DNA of 17,898 nucleotides from Dehalococcoides mccartyi (lineage in GTDB: Bacteria; Chloroflexota; Dehalococcoidia; UBA2979), in NCBI GenBank assembly GCA_945888895.1, contig CAMDAY010000016.1:1-17898 (forward strand), read 5' to 3'. The notes under the pieces were generated by a model, which made no database searches, was not told where the DNA came from, and saw only the letters and a list, made by a program, of their open reading frames with translations. Positions 6,897 through 13,396 of this stretch are shown here, in pieces (positions within the stretch are counted from its first letter, which is position 1; each line of letters begins with the position of its first letter). The position numbers and the translations under genes were made by a program.

Positions 6897-7453
6897 ATGC
6901 CACCGCTCCCACCACCCGGCCGCTGGCTCACGCCGCTCCGGCTCCTCCAGGCCGCCCTTGTCCTCGTCTCGCTCGTCGCTCTCGGCGTGCTGTTGTCGCG
7001 CCAACCAGTCCCGCTCGGTGTCGAGGTGGAACGACGTGCACCCGCTCCCGGCATCGACGAGATCCGCGTGCACGTGGGCGGCGTCGTACGCCCGGCGTCG
7101 TTATTGCCCAGCCCGGGGAGCGTGTATCGGACGCGATAGCGCGTGCTGGCGGCGTCACGCCCGAGGCAGACGTCGCCGCCATCAACCTCGCCCGGCGCGT
7201 GCAGGACGAGGACCGAATCGTCGTCCCGAAGATAGGCACCGGCGCGTCGAGGCTCCTCGATTTGAACCGCGCGACGCAGGCGCAGCTGGAGGCACTTCCG
7301 GGCATCGGCGCGGTCCGTGCCGCTGCGATCCTCGCCGATCGCACCCGGACTCCGTTCCGCTCCACCGACGAACTGCTGGATCGCGGCCTCGTGTCGGCGA
7401 GCGTGTACGCACAGGTGCGGGACCTCGTCACCGTGTCGGCCGGCGAACGGTGA
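6897..7453 (+). pseudogene. comEA: Competence DNA-binding protein ComEA, frameshifted
   Basis: ComEA is a membrane-anchored protein that binds incoming DNA and hands it to ComEC. The first frame encodes a proline-rich N terminus, a membrane segment (about residues 14-34) and the start of an SLBB-like domain (IRVHVGGVVRP). It then runs into a stop at 7137-7139. In the frame one base earlier the domain continues without a gap (PGVVIAQPGERVSDAIARAGG...DEDRIVVP), followed by a helix-hairpin-helix domain (LLDLNRATQAQLEALPGIGAVRAAAIL). Adding one C to the C-run at 7091-7093 would restore a 185-residue protein. The ATG at 6897 has AGGA 9 bases upstream; an ATG at 6888 is the alternative. The stop overlaps the comEC start as GTGA. 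Either a sequencing error or a recent lesion. Confidence 0.85.
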
Positions 7454-7736
7454 TCCCCGCCGCCATCCTTGCGACGGGGGCGTACGCCGGCGGCACGATC
7501 CTCGGCGCGCTGCTCAGCGGGCCGTGGTGGATCACGGCGCTGCTCGCCTCGACGCTGGCGCTCGCCGCCGCGCTGCGTGATCCCACCGTCCGAGGCGCCA
7601 CGACACTGATCGCCGCCGTCGCACTGGCCGCCGCGGGACACGCGCGGTACGAGGCCGTGGGGCTCACTCCGCCGCCGCCGATCGCCTCGATGACCGGCGC
7701 GCACACGGTGACCGGCGTGGTACGCGAGATGCCCGG

Positions 7737-8578
7737 GTGCGCGGCTCGCTCCAGCAGGTCGACCTCGACGTCGAGCGCATCGACGACGCGGCGTCGACGG
7801 GCGGCATCCGCCTGCAATTGCGCAGCGAGGGCGACCCACTCCGCGGCGGCGACCGTGTCCGTTTCATCGGTCGCCTCGAGCAGCCGTCCAACGATCCCGC
7901 GAACCTCGGCGAATTCGACTACGCGTCGTACCTGCGCAGCCGCGATGTGTACGCGGTCAGCCGCTACCCGACTGAAGTCGCGCGCCTCGGTCAGACCGAC
8001 CCGGCATGGCGTGCCGCGCTGCGTTCGCTGCGCCGCGGCGCGGTCGAGTCGATCGGGCGCACGCTGCCGGAGCCGGAGGCATCGCTCGCTGCAGGTGTGC
8101 TCGTCGGCGAGCGCGGCACCCTCCCCGCCCGTGATGTCGAGGCGCTCCGCGTCACGGGCACGACGCACCTCGTCGTGGTGTCCGGGCAAAACATCGCGCT
8201 GCTCCTCGGCATCGCGATCGCCACGCTCACGATCGTGATGTCGAGGCGGCGCGCGGCAATCGCGACGCTCGCGCTGCTGGGACCGTACGTGATCCTCGTG
8301 GGTGGCGACCCGCCCGTGGTGCGGGCCGCGATCATGTCGGTGGGGATCGCCCTCGCCTCGGTCACGGGGCGGCGCACGCCGGGCTGGGTGTACCTGCTGT
8401 ACGCCGTCGCCACGATGCTCGCAATCGATCCGAGGCTCGCGCGCGACATTGCCTTCCAACTCAGTGCGACCGCGACCGCCGGCGTGATCGTGCTCGCCCC
8501 GCCGCTGCGCGACGCGATCCTCGCGCGCTTCCCGCGCACCGCCGAGGGCTGGCGTGCCGCGTTGGTCGAGGCCGCAGC
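7737..8578 (+). CDS. comEC: ComEC middle segment (competence domain) reading frame
   Basis: This is the second reading frame of the split comEC. It finishes the soluble OB-like part (RVRFIGRLEQPSNDPANLGEFDYASYLRSRDVYAV), then enters the competence domain with VTGTTHLVVVSGQNIALLLG, the form of the family's HxLAISGLH motif, and GGDPPVVRAAIMS, the form of its PSxxRA motif, in a series of membrane helices. A GTG at 7737 could start it, but no ribosome binding site supports that, so it is a gene fragment rather than a gene. Beyond about 8578 the frame is out of register and the protein homology moves to the frame one base earlier. Confidence 0.75.
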
Positions 8579-8602
8579 ACGGCGACCGGCGCATCGCTCG
8601 CC

Positions 8603-9811
8603 GTGCTGCCGGTACAGGTTGCCGCGTTCGGCCGGCTGTCGCCGTGGTCGGTGCCCGCGAACATCCTCGTCGCCCCGCTCTACGAGGCGACGTTCGCCAT
8701 CTCGGCGATCGCCGCCGCGATCGGATGGTTCGAGCCCGCAGCAACCGCATTCGGCTTCGTTGCCCGGTTCGCCCCGGCGGCGTTCCTCGGGCTGGTGCGG
8801 CTGCTCGCACGACTGCCGGGCGCTGACATCCCCATCGCGGCGCCGATGCTTCTCGGCCTCGCGTTCTACGCTCTGCTCGCGCGCGGCACGTCGCTCCTCG
8901 CTCAGCGCGCCGAGGTGTCCGAAGCACCCGCGCTCGCGCCGAGCCGCAGCAGCCACCTCGGCCTCACGGTCGCGCTGGCCGTGACGGCCGGCGGGCTGTG
9001 GATCGCCGTGCTGACGCCGCAACCCGCGCTCGCGCGCGTCACGGTGCTCGACGTCGGGCAGGGGCAGGCGATCCTCGTCGAGGACGGCGGGCGGCGCGTG
9101 CTCATCGACGCGGGGCCGCCGGACGGCGCCGTGCTCCGCGCGCTGCCGAGGCTCGGCGCGACCGGCGCGCTGGATGTACTCGTCGTGACCCACGCCGACG
9201 CTGACCACGCGGGCGGTGTCCGCGAGGTGACACGTCGCCTCGGCGCGTCCGATGTCCGCGCCGCGCGCGGCGTGACGATCCCCGGCAATGTGACGCATGA
9301 GGAGATCGATATCGGCGACCGCATCCGCGTCTCCGACCGCGTGACGATCGAGGTCCTCGCACCGCCCGTCGCAACGCTCCCCGCGACCATCTCGTCGCGG
9401 AACGACGCCGCGCTGGTGCTGCTGCTGCGGATCGGCGAGCGGCGCATCCTGCTGCCCGCAGACATCGAACGGCCCGGCGAGCAGTGGCTCGTCGCGAGCG
9501 GCCTCGACCTCCGCGCGGACGCGCTCGTGGTGCCGCACCACGGGTCGACCACCTGGTCGACGCAAGAGTTCCTCGACGCCGTACAGCCGCGCGTCGCCGT
9601 CGTGTCGGTCGGCGCGCGCAACCCCTACGGCCACCCCGCGCCCGAGGTGCTCGCGCGCCACGGCGGTGTGCAGGTGCTCCGCACGGACGAGTCCGGTGAC
9701 ATCACGCTGCGCTCAGACGGTTCGAGGCTCTGGGTCGCGCCACAGCGAGACCGAGTGCCGGTGCCGACACGCACGCCGCGTGCGACCTCGACGGCTACTC
9801 CTGCGAGGTAG
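8603..9811 (+). CDS. comEC: ComEC C-terminal segment with metallo-beta-lactamase domain
   Basis: Third reading frame of the split comEC; the homology begins slightly earlier, near 8580, and 8603 is only the first possible (non-native) start. About 140 residues of membrane helices (LPVQVAAFGRLSPWSVPANILVAPLYE...) lead into a metallo-beta-lactamase domain with VLDVGQGQAILVEDGGRRVLIDAG, the metal-binding VTHADADHAGG, LPADIE, and PHHGSTTWS followed by NPYGHP. In ComEC this domain is thought to degrade the non-transported DNA strand. All metal ligands expected for the fold appear intact, so selection held until very recently or the frameshifts are not real. Confidence 0.8.
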   Translation: MLPVQVAAFGRLSPWSVPANILVAPLYEATFAISAIAAAIGWFEPAATAFGFVARFAPAAFLGLVRLLARLPGADIPIAAPMLLGLAFYALLARGTSLLAQRAEVSEAPALAPSRSSHLGLTVALAVTAGGLWIAVLTPQPALARVTVLDVGQGQAILVEDGGRRVLIDAGPPDGAVLRALPRLGATGALDVLVVTHADADHAGGVREVTRRLGASDVRAARGVTIPGNVTHEEIDIGDRIRVSDRVTIEVLAPPVATLPATISSRNDAALVLLLRIGERRILLPADIERPGEQWLVASGLDLRADALVVPHHGSTTWSTQEFLDAVQPRVAVVSVGARNPYGHPAPEVLARHGGVQVLRTDESGDITLRSDGSRLWVAPQRDRVPVPTRTPRATSTATPAR

Positions 9812-10211
9812 TGTCGGGCTGAGGCTCCGCGGCAGGCGCCTGCTTCGGCGGCATCTGCACCAGCGCCAGCAGCGCCATCTCGTCGCCGCGGTTGCCGAGG
9901 CGCCAGCCACCTCGACCGGTCGTCTCCACGCGAATGGCGTCGCCGACCTCCAGCGTCACGCTCTGCCCGGCCGAGTCGCTGACGACGATCGCCCCCGACA
10001 CGACGACACCGAACGACGGGACGGCGCGATGAAAGCCGGGCCGCGCGCCGACCTCGAAGCGCATGAGCATGACGCGGCTCGCGTCGCCCATCACTACACC
10101 GCCGACGCCCTTGAAGTCGCCCGGCCCGTTCTCGAACGGCCAGTCGAACAGGTCGTACGGCTCGAGGTGCGTCTTGCCCTGCTCGTCGGCGGTCAATCGG
10201 TAGGCGGTCAT
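9795..10211 (-). CDS. Small cupin-fold protein
   Basis: The 138-residue product has a single cupin-type barrel in its middle: SRVMLMRFEVGARPGFHRAVPSFGVVVSGAIVVSDSAG, then VTLEVGDAIRVETTGRGGWRLGNRG. Only part of the usual metal-binding His/Glu set is recognisable (one His in the first motif), so an enzymatic role is uncertain; it may be a ligand-binding or structural cupin. I used the ATG at 10211 with AGGGA 5 bases upstream; the open frame extends to 10289 but without a start supported by a binding site. The C terminus is a Pro/Ala/Gln-rich tail. The last 17 bases overlap the end of comEC on the other strand. It diverges from rph. Confidence 0.7.
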   Translation of the reverse strand: MTAYRLTADEQGKTHLEPYDLFDWPFENGPGDFKGVGGVVMGDASRVMLMRFEVGARPGFHRAVPSFGVVVSGAIVVSDSAGQSVTLEVGDAIRVETTGRGGWRLGNRGDEMALLALVQMPPKQAPAAEPQPDTTSQE

Positions 10212-10306
10212 GAGTGTCCCTGCGGCGCGAACGGTCGTCCGAGGGTAGCGTGTAGCATGCGCTCCGCGCAGCCACGCCCGTATGACCACTGCCTAAGGAC
10301 TCCTCC

Positions 10307-11053
10307 ATGCCCGCACCCCAGCGCTCCTTCGACCGCAGCGCGCGCGAGGCGCGACCGATCGTGATCGAGCCCGGCTACTCGAAGCAGGCCGAGGGGTCGG
10401 CGCTGATCTCCTTCGGCGACACGAAGGTGCTCTGCACCGCAAGCGTCGAGGCGCGCGTGCCCGGCTGGATGCGCGGAACGGGACAGGGCTGGGTGACCGC
10501 CGAGTACGGGATGCTCCCCCGCGCCACGAACACCCGCAACGAACGCGAGGCTGCTCGAGGCAAGCAGGGCGGCCGCACGATGGAGATCCAGCGGCTGATC
10601 GGCCGCTCACTGCGCGCGTGCATCGACATGAAGATGCTCGGCGAGGTCACGATCACCCTCGACTGCGACGTGATCCAGGCGGACGGCGGGACGCGCACCG
10701 CCTCGGTCACCGGCGCGTGGGTCGCGCTCGCGCAGGCCATCGAGTGGGCGCAGAAGAACGGCAGCATCGTCACGTCGCCGTTGAAGCACCACGTCGCCGC
10801 GGTCTCCGTCGGCATGATCGACCACGTGCCGCTGCTCGACCTCGACTACTCCGAGGACTCCCACGCGGGCGTCGACTTCAACGTCGTCATGCTCTCCACC
10901 GGACAGCTCGTCGAGGTCCAGGGCACCGCCGAGGCCGAGCCCTTCGACCGCGACGAGATGAAGCACCTTGTCGATCTCGCCTGCGAGGGCATCGAGCGGC
11001 TGTTCAAGGCGCAGGACGCCGCGCTGGCCGCGTGGCGAGGTACCGGCGCGTGA
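10307..11053 (+). CDS. rph: Ribonuclease PH
   Basis: RNase PH is a phosphorolytic 3'-5' exoribonuclease that trims the 3' ends of tRNA precursors. The 248-residue product matches the family over its whole length: GDTKVLCTASVEARVPGWMRGTGQGWVTAEYGMLPRAT near the N terminus, RTMEIQRLIGRSLRACIDM, the CDVIQADGGTRTASVTGAWVAL block, and the phosphate/metal-site segment LLDLDYSEDSHAGVDFNVVM, followed by EVQGTAEAEPFDRDEM. The ATG at 10307 has AAGGA 7 bases upstream. Its stop overlaps the GTG start of the DUF389 gene, so the two are probably co-translated. In many genomes rph is followed by the rdgB pyrophosphatase gene; that partner is absent here. Confidence 0.96.
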   Translation: MPAPQRSFDRSAREARPIVIEPGYSKQAEGSALISFGDTKVLCTASVEARVPGWMRGTGQGWVTAEYGMLPRATNTRNEREAARGKQGGRTMEIQRLIGRSLRACIDMKMLGEVTITLDCDVIQADGGTRTASVTGAWVALAQAIEWAQKNGSIVTSPLKHHVAAVSVGMIDHVPLLDLDYSEDSHAGVDFNVVMLSTGQLVEVQGTAEAEPFDRDEMKHLVDLACEGIERLFKAQDAALAAWRGTGA

Positions 11054-12079
11054 GCGACGCGACCACCGAGATCGACCCCGTCGTCGCGGAACACGCGGCC
11101 ATACGGTCGTCCGTCCGGGCCGCAGCAGCGCTCACCGGGCACACGGTTGTGCTGAACGCGCTCGCCGCCGTCATCGCGACCTACGGGCTCTTCGCGAACA
11201 GCGCGGCTGTGGTGATCGGTGCAATGGTGGTGGCGGCGCTGCTCGGCCCGATCCTCGGGATCGGCCTGTCGATCGCGGAGGGGGCGCCGTGGCACCTCGC
11301 GCGGAGCCTCCGGGCGCTCGCCGCCGGCACCTGCACCGTGTTCATCACCGCGCTGGTCGTCGGCCGCCTGCACACGAACTTCGCGATCACCAGCGAGATT
11401 CTGCAAAGGACATCCCCCAACCTCAGTGACCTCGTGATCGCTCTCGCCGGCGGCGCGGCGGGCACGCTCGTCACTACCTCGCCACGCATCAGCGCGGCGG
11501 TCGTGGGCGTCGCGATTGCCACCGCGCTCGTGCCGCCGCTCGCCGCGGGCGGCATCTTGCTCGCGCGCGGGGAGTTCGAACTGGCCTCGGGCGCGGTGCT
11601 CCTCGCCTGCACGAACATGCTCGCGATCACGCTGTCGTCGTCCGTGGTGTTCTGGCTGTCAGGGTACCGGCGTTACCCGGCCCTTGACTGGCGGGATGTC
11701 CGAGGGCTGCTCCGGCGGAACGCGTTGGCAGCCATCCTGCTGCTGGTGCTCGGCACCAGCAGCAGTCAATCTCCGACGCACCGTGGAGCAGGAGCGCTAC
11801 CAAGCGTCCACGACCACGTACCTTCGCGAGAGCCTTGCGCGGCTCCCCGGCCAGCAACTTGTGGAAGCCCTCTTTGAGGCACGCGGCAAGGTCACCATCG
11901 TTCGCGCCGTCGTGCACGGCGCGGTGCAGCCGTCTCCGGCGGACGTGGCCGCGATCGAGCGCGGACTGCCCGACCCGCGGGCTGGCGCGACCGAGCTCCG
12001 CATCCGTTTCGTCCCAACCGTCACGATCGGCCGGGACGGGCCGATCTCGGACTACTCCGGCCCGGCGAGGCGTGACTGA
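11050..12079 (+). pseudogene. DUF389-family membrane protein, frameshifted
   Basis: The gene starts at a GTG overlapping the rph stop (GTGA). The first frame encodes about 237 residues of a hydrophobic protein with the features of DUF389 (TIGR00341-like): VVLNALAAVIATYGLFANSAAVVIGAMVVAALLGPILGIGLSIA, then LVIALAGGAAGTLVTTSPRISAAVVGVAIATALVPPLAAGGILLA. The family's function is unknown. After GRLLR...AILLLVLG the frame goes out of register at 11753-11765, and the protein continues in the frame one base later (VNLRRTVEQERYQASTTTYLRESLARL...) to a stop at 12077-12079, a soluble C-terminal domain of about 105 residues. One base too many (or two missing) explains it; repaired length would be about 342 residues. 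The slip lies exactly inside a perfect inverted repeat. Confidence 0.8.
11737..11765. repeat. Perfect 13-bp inverted repeat at frameshift
   Basis: CTGCTGCTGGTGC at 11737-11749 and GCACCAGCAGCAG at 11753-11765 are perfect reverse complements with a TCG loop. The right arm is where the DUF389 reading frame changes. The left arm encodes a plausible Leu-rich membrane stretch, while the right arm gives an unexpected run of Ser, which suggests that the right arm is a templated copy of the left. Confidence 0.75.
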
Positions 12080-12090
12080 TCGCGCTCTCC

Positions 12091-12118
12091 AGAAATATGA
12101 TCGATCGAATGATCAAAA
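12091..12118. promoter_or_regulatory. AT-rich patch with TGATC-N8-GATCA palindrome
   Basis: This stretch is strikingly AT-rich beside its GC-rich surroundings and contains an inverted repeat (TGATC at 12098-12102, GATCA at 12111-12115) around GATCGAT. It lies just upstream of a promoter-like sequence, so it may act as an UP element or operator for the Cas2-like gene. Confidence 0.35.
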
Positions 12119-12121
12119 GCC

Positions 12122-12150
12122 TTGACGCCGGGATCTCCGCCCCGTAGGTT
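12122..12150 (+). promoter_or_regulatory. Sigma70-like promoter of the Cas2-like gene
   Basis: TTGACG (12122-12127) and TAGGTT (12145-12150) are 17 bases apart. The -35 matches five of six consensus bases; the -10 only three. It stands about 69 bases upstream of the ATG at 12219 and directly downstream of the AT-rich patch, in the only intergenic stretch of this part of the plus strand. Confidence 0.45.
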
Positions 12151-12218
12151 ATGTCCCACGCGAGTGCCTTCGATGGGCCGCTGTTCTCCCCAGGGCAGCC
12201 GGTCGACGGGAGAGCGTG

Positions 12219-12521
12219 ATGCTGTACGGACTCTTCTGCCGCCTCGGGCGGCCTGTTGCTGACTACCCCACGCTGTCGGGCGCGGTGCAGGCAGTTGGTG
12301 TCGCCTCGTGGCCGTTCCCGGAGGGGACGTGGCTCATCGAGTCGGACCATTCCGCCGATGCCATTCGGGACTCGATCCAGACGGCGATCGAGCCCGAGGA
12401 TCTCGCGCTCGTGTTCCCGATCAACGTCGGGCCGGGCCGGTGGACCTCCCTCAAGGACTTCAAGTACGGGCAGAAGTTCCTGCAGAGCGCCCTCCAGCGC
12501 GAGAGCCTCGCCCGGCCGTAG
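12219..12521 (+). CDS. Small protein resembling stand-alone Cas2-like family
   Basis: The 100-residue product follows the layout I know from short, non-CRISPR Cas2-like proteins (often labelled SinR family), which share a ferredoxin-like fold with Cas2 and VapD. An N-terminal beta strand (MLYGLFCRL) is followed by DYPTLSGAVQAVG, a strand reading GTWLIESD, SADAIRDSIQTAI, and EDLALVFPINVGPGRW. In that family the first strand usually ends in Tyr-Asp-Leu; here it is Cys-Arg-Leu, so the acidic residue used by nuclease members is missing. The ATG at 12219 has GGGAG 6 bases upstream; a GTG sits one codon earlier. No cas genes or repeats are nearby. A DUF202 gene follows after 10 bases. Molecular function unknown; the family call is by pattern only. 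Confidence 0.6.
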   Translation: MLYGLFCRLGRPVADYPTLSGAVQAVGVASWPFPEGTWLIESDHSADAIRDSIQTAIEPEDLALVFPINVGPGRWTSLKDFKYGQKFLQSALQRESLARP

Positions 12522-12531
12522 GGGCGACGCC

Positions 12532-12879
12532 ATGACGCGCCGCCCCTCCTCCGAGAAGCCGCACGAGCACGTCGACTTGGACGGCCTCGGCGTCAACGAC
12601 ATCCTGTCGGTCGATCGCACTGCGCTCGCGAACGAGCAGACGTTGCTCGCCTACATCCGCACCGCGCTGACGTTCGCGGTCAGCGGCGGGTCGGCGATCC
12701 AGTTTCTCGACGGTGCGGTCATCGACGCCATCGGCTACACGTTCGTGGCGGCGGGCGTGCTGACTGGCATCATCGGCGCGCTGCGCTTCCGCACCGTCCG
12801 CGCGCAGGTCCAGCGGATCGAGCGGTGCGCGCCGCGATCGCCCCGGGCAGGCGGGGATGAACGCGAACAAGAGGGCTAG
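12532..12879 (+). CDS. DUF202-family small membrane protein
   Basis: The 115-residue protein has the DUF202 (YidH-like) signature LANEQTLLAYIRTALTFAVSGGSAIQFL at about 32-59, followed by a second membrane segment AIGYTFVAAGVLTGIIGALRF at 66-86. The N terminus (about 30 residues) and the C terminus (from about 88) are hydrophilic and charged. The ATG at 12532 has AGGGG 7 bases upstream and lies 10 bases after the Cas2-like gene, so the two probably share a transcript. DUF202 proteins have no firmly established role. Its end faces the convergent HIT gene across 47 bases. Confidence 0.85.
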   Translation: MTRRPSSEKPHEHVDLDGLGVNDILSVDRTALANEQTLLAYIRTALTFAVSGGSAIQFLDGAVIDAIGYTFVAAGVLTGIIGALRFRTVRAQVQRIERCAPRSPRAGGDEREQEG

Positions 12880-12910
12880 TCAGGGAGCTACGCGTACTGG
12901 CCCCACGCCG

Positions 12911-12936
12911 CTAGGCGTACCCGCCTCTAGGCGTAC
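12911..12936. repeat. Short direct repeat at HIT gene end
   Basis: CTAGGCGTAC occurs at 12911-12920 and again at 12927-12936. The second copy contains the TAG stop of the HIT gene (minus strand) and its last codons; the first copy lies just beyond and provides a duplicate in the untranslated end. It looks like a small local duplication. Confidence 0.5.
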
Positions 12937-13250
12937 TCACCCAGGAACATGCCGCCGAGGATGTGGACGTGGGCGTGGTCCTGGGACTGCATCCCGTCGT
13001 AGCCGAAGTTGGAGATGAGCCGGAAGCCGCCGGGGCACTGCTCGTTCCCCACCTTTACCGCCGCCGCTCCGACCGCGCCCATGTTCGACCACAGCTCGGA
13101 CTGGGTCATGTGCTGCTTCGGCATGGCGAGGAGCATGATCGGCACCCACTTCAGGCGGTTCCGGATGACGATCACCTCGTCCGACTCGAAGAGGACATCG
13201 GCGGGTTCGCGTCCGGCGACGATTTCGCAAAAGACGCAAAAGCGTTGCAT
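12927..13250 (-). CDS. HIT-family nucleotide-binding protein
   Basis: Histidine-triad proteins hydrolyse nucleoside phosphoramidates and related nucleotides. The 107-residue protein has the HIT motif HAHVHIL at 92-98, with His94 in the nucleophile position, preceded by FRLISNFGYDGMQSQ, which matches the usual N-x-G-x-x-x-x-Q-x-V-x-H approach. CVFCEIVAGREPADVLFESDEV at the N terminus carries the Cys pair (5 and 8) that with histidines binds zinc in many members. It starts at ATG 13250 with a weak AAGG 6 bases upstream. The gene is divergent from the DUF1015 gene (146 bases between) and convergent with the DUF202 gene. The likely substrate cannot be told from sequence. Confidence 0.92.
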   Translation of the reverse strand: MQRFCVFCEIVAGREPADVLFESDEVIVIRNRLKWVPIMLLAMPKQHMTQSELWSNMGAVGAAAVKVGNEQCPGGFRLISNFGYDGMQSQDHAHVHILGGMFLGEYA

Positions 13251-13396
13251 CTGTAGCCTTGTCTCGTGCGATGACGTCGCTGCGCGCTCCTCGATGGTTC
13301 GGAGGGGCGTGGGCGCCAGTCTAGGAACGCGCGGCGAGGGGCGTCAAAAGCGCCTGTCGAGGATGCCGAAGACGCTTGCAGGAGAGGCCCACACGT

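Larger units (their letters stand above)
7450..9811 (+). pseudogene. comEC: DNA uptake channel ComEC/Rec2, two frameshifts
   Basis: ComEC is the inner-membrane channel that takes single-stranded DNA into the cell during natural transformation. The gene starts at a GTG overlapping the comEA stop and is spread over three frames. 7450 to about 7734 encodes the N-terminal membrane helices (ILATGAYAGGTILGALLSGPWW...) and the beginning of the DUF4131 region. About 7735 to 8578 encodes the competence domain. About 8580 to 9811 encodes the last membrane helices and a metallo-beta-lactamase domain. Each junction needs one extra base: in the CCC run at 7732-7734, and near 8574-8579. Repaired, it would be 787 residues, a normal ComEC length, with every domain present. 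The end overlaps a convergent cupin gene by 17 bases. Confidence 0.88.

Noticed and set aside
7991..9661. 556-codon minus-strand frame in comEC
   Set aside because: Shadow frame; comEC motifs on the plus strand explain the region.
6897..9811. Programmed ribosomal frameshifting in comEA/comEC
   Set aside because: No slippery heptamer with a downstream structure at the junctions, and three separate events would be needed; missing bases explain them more simply.
12219..12521. CRISPR-Cas locus suggested by a Cas2-like protein
   Set aside because: No repeat-spacer array, no cas1 or effector gene; the protein fits the stand-alone family instead.
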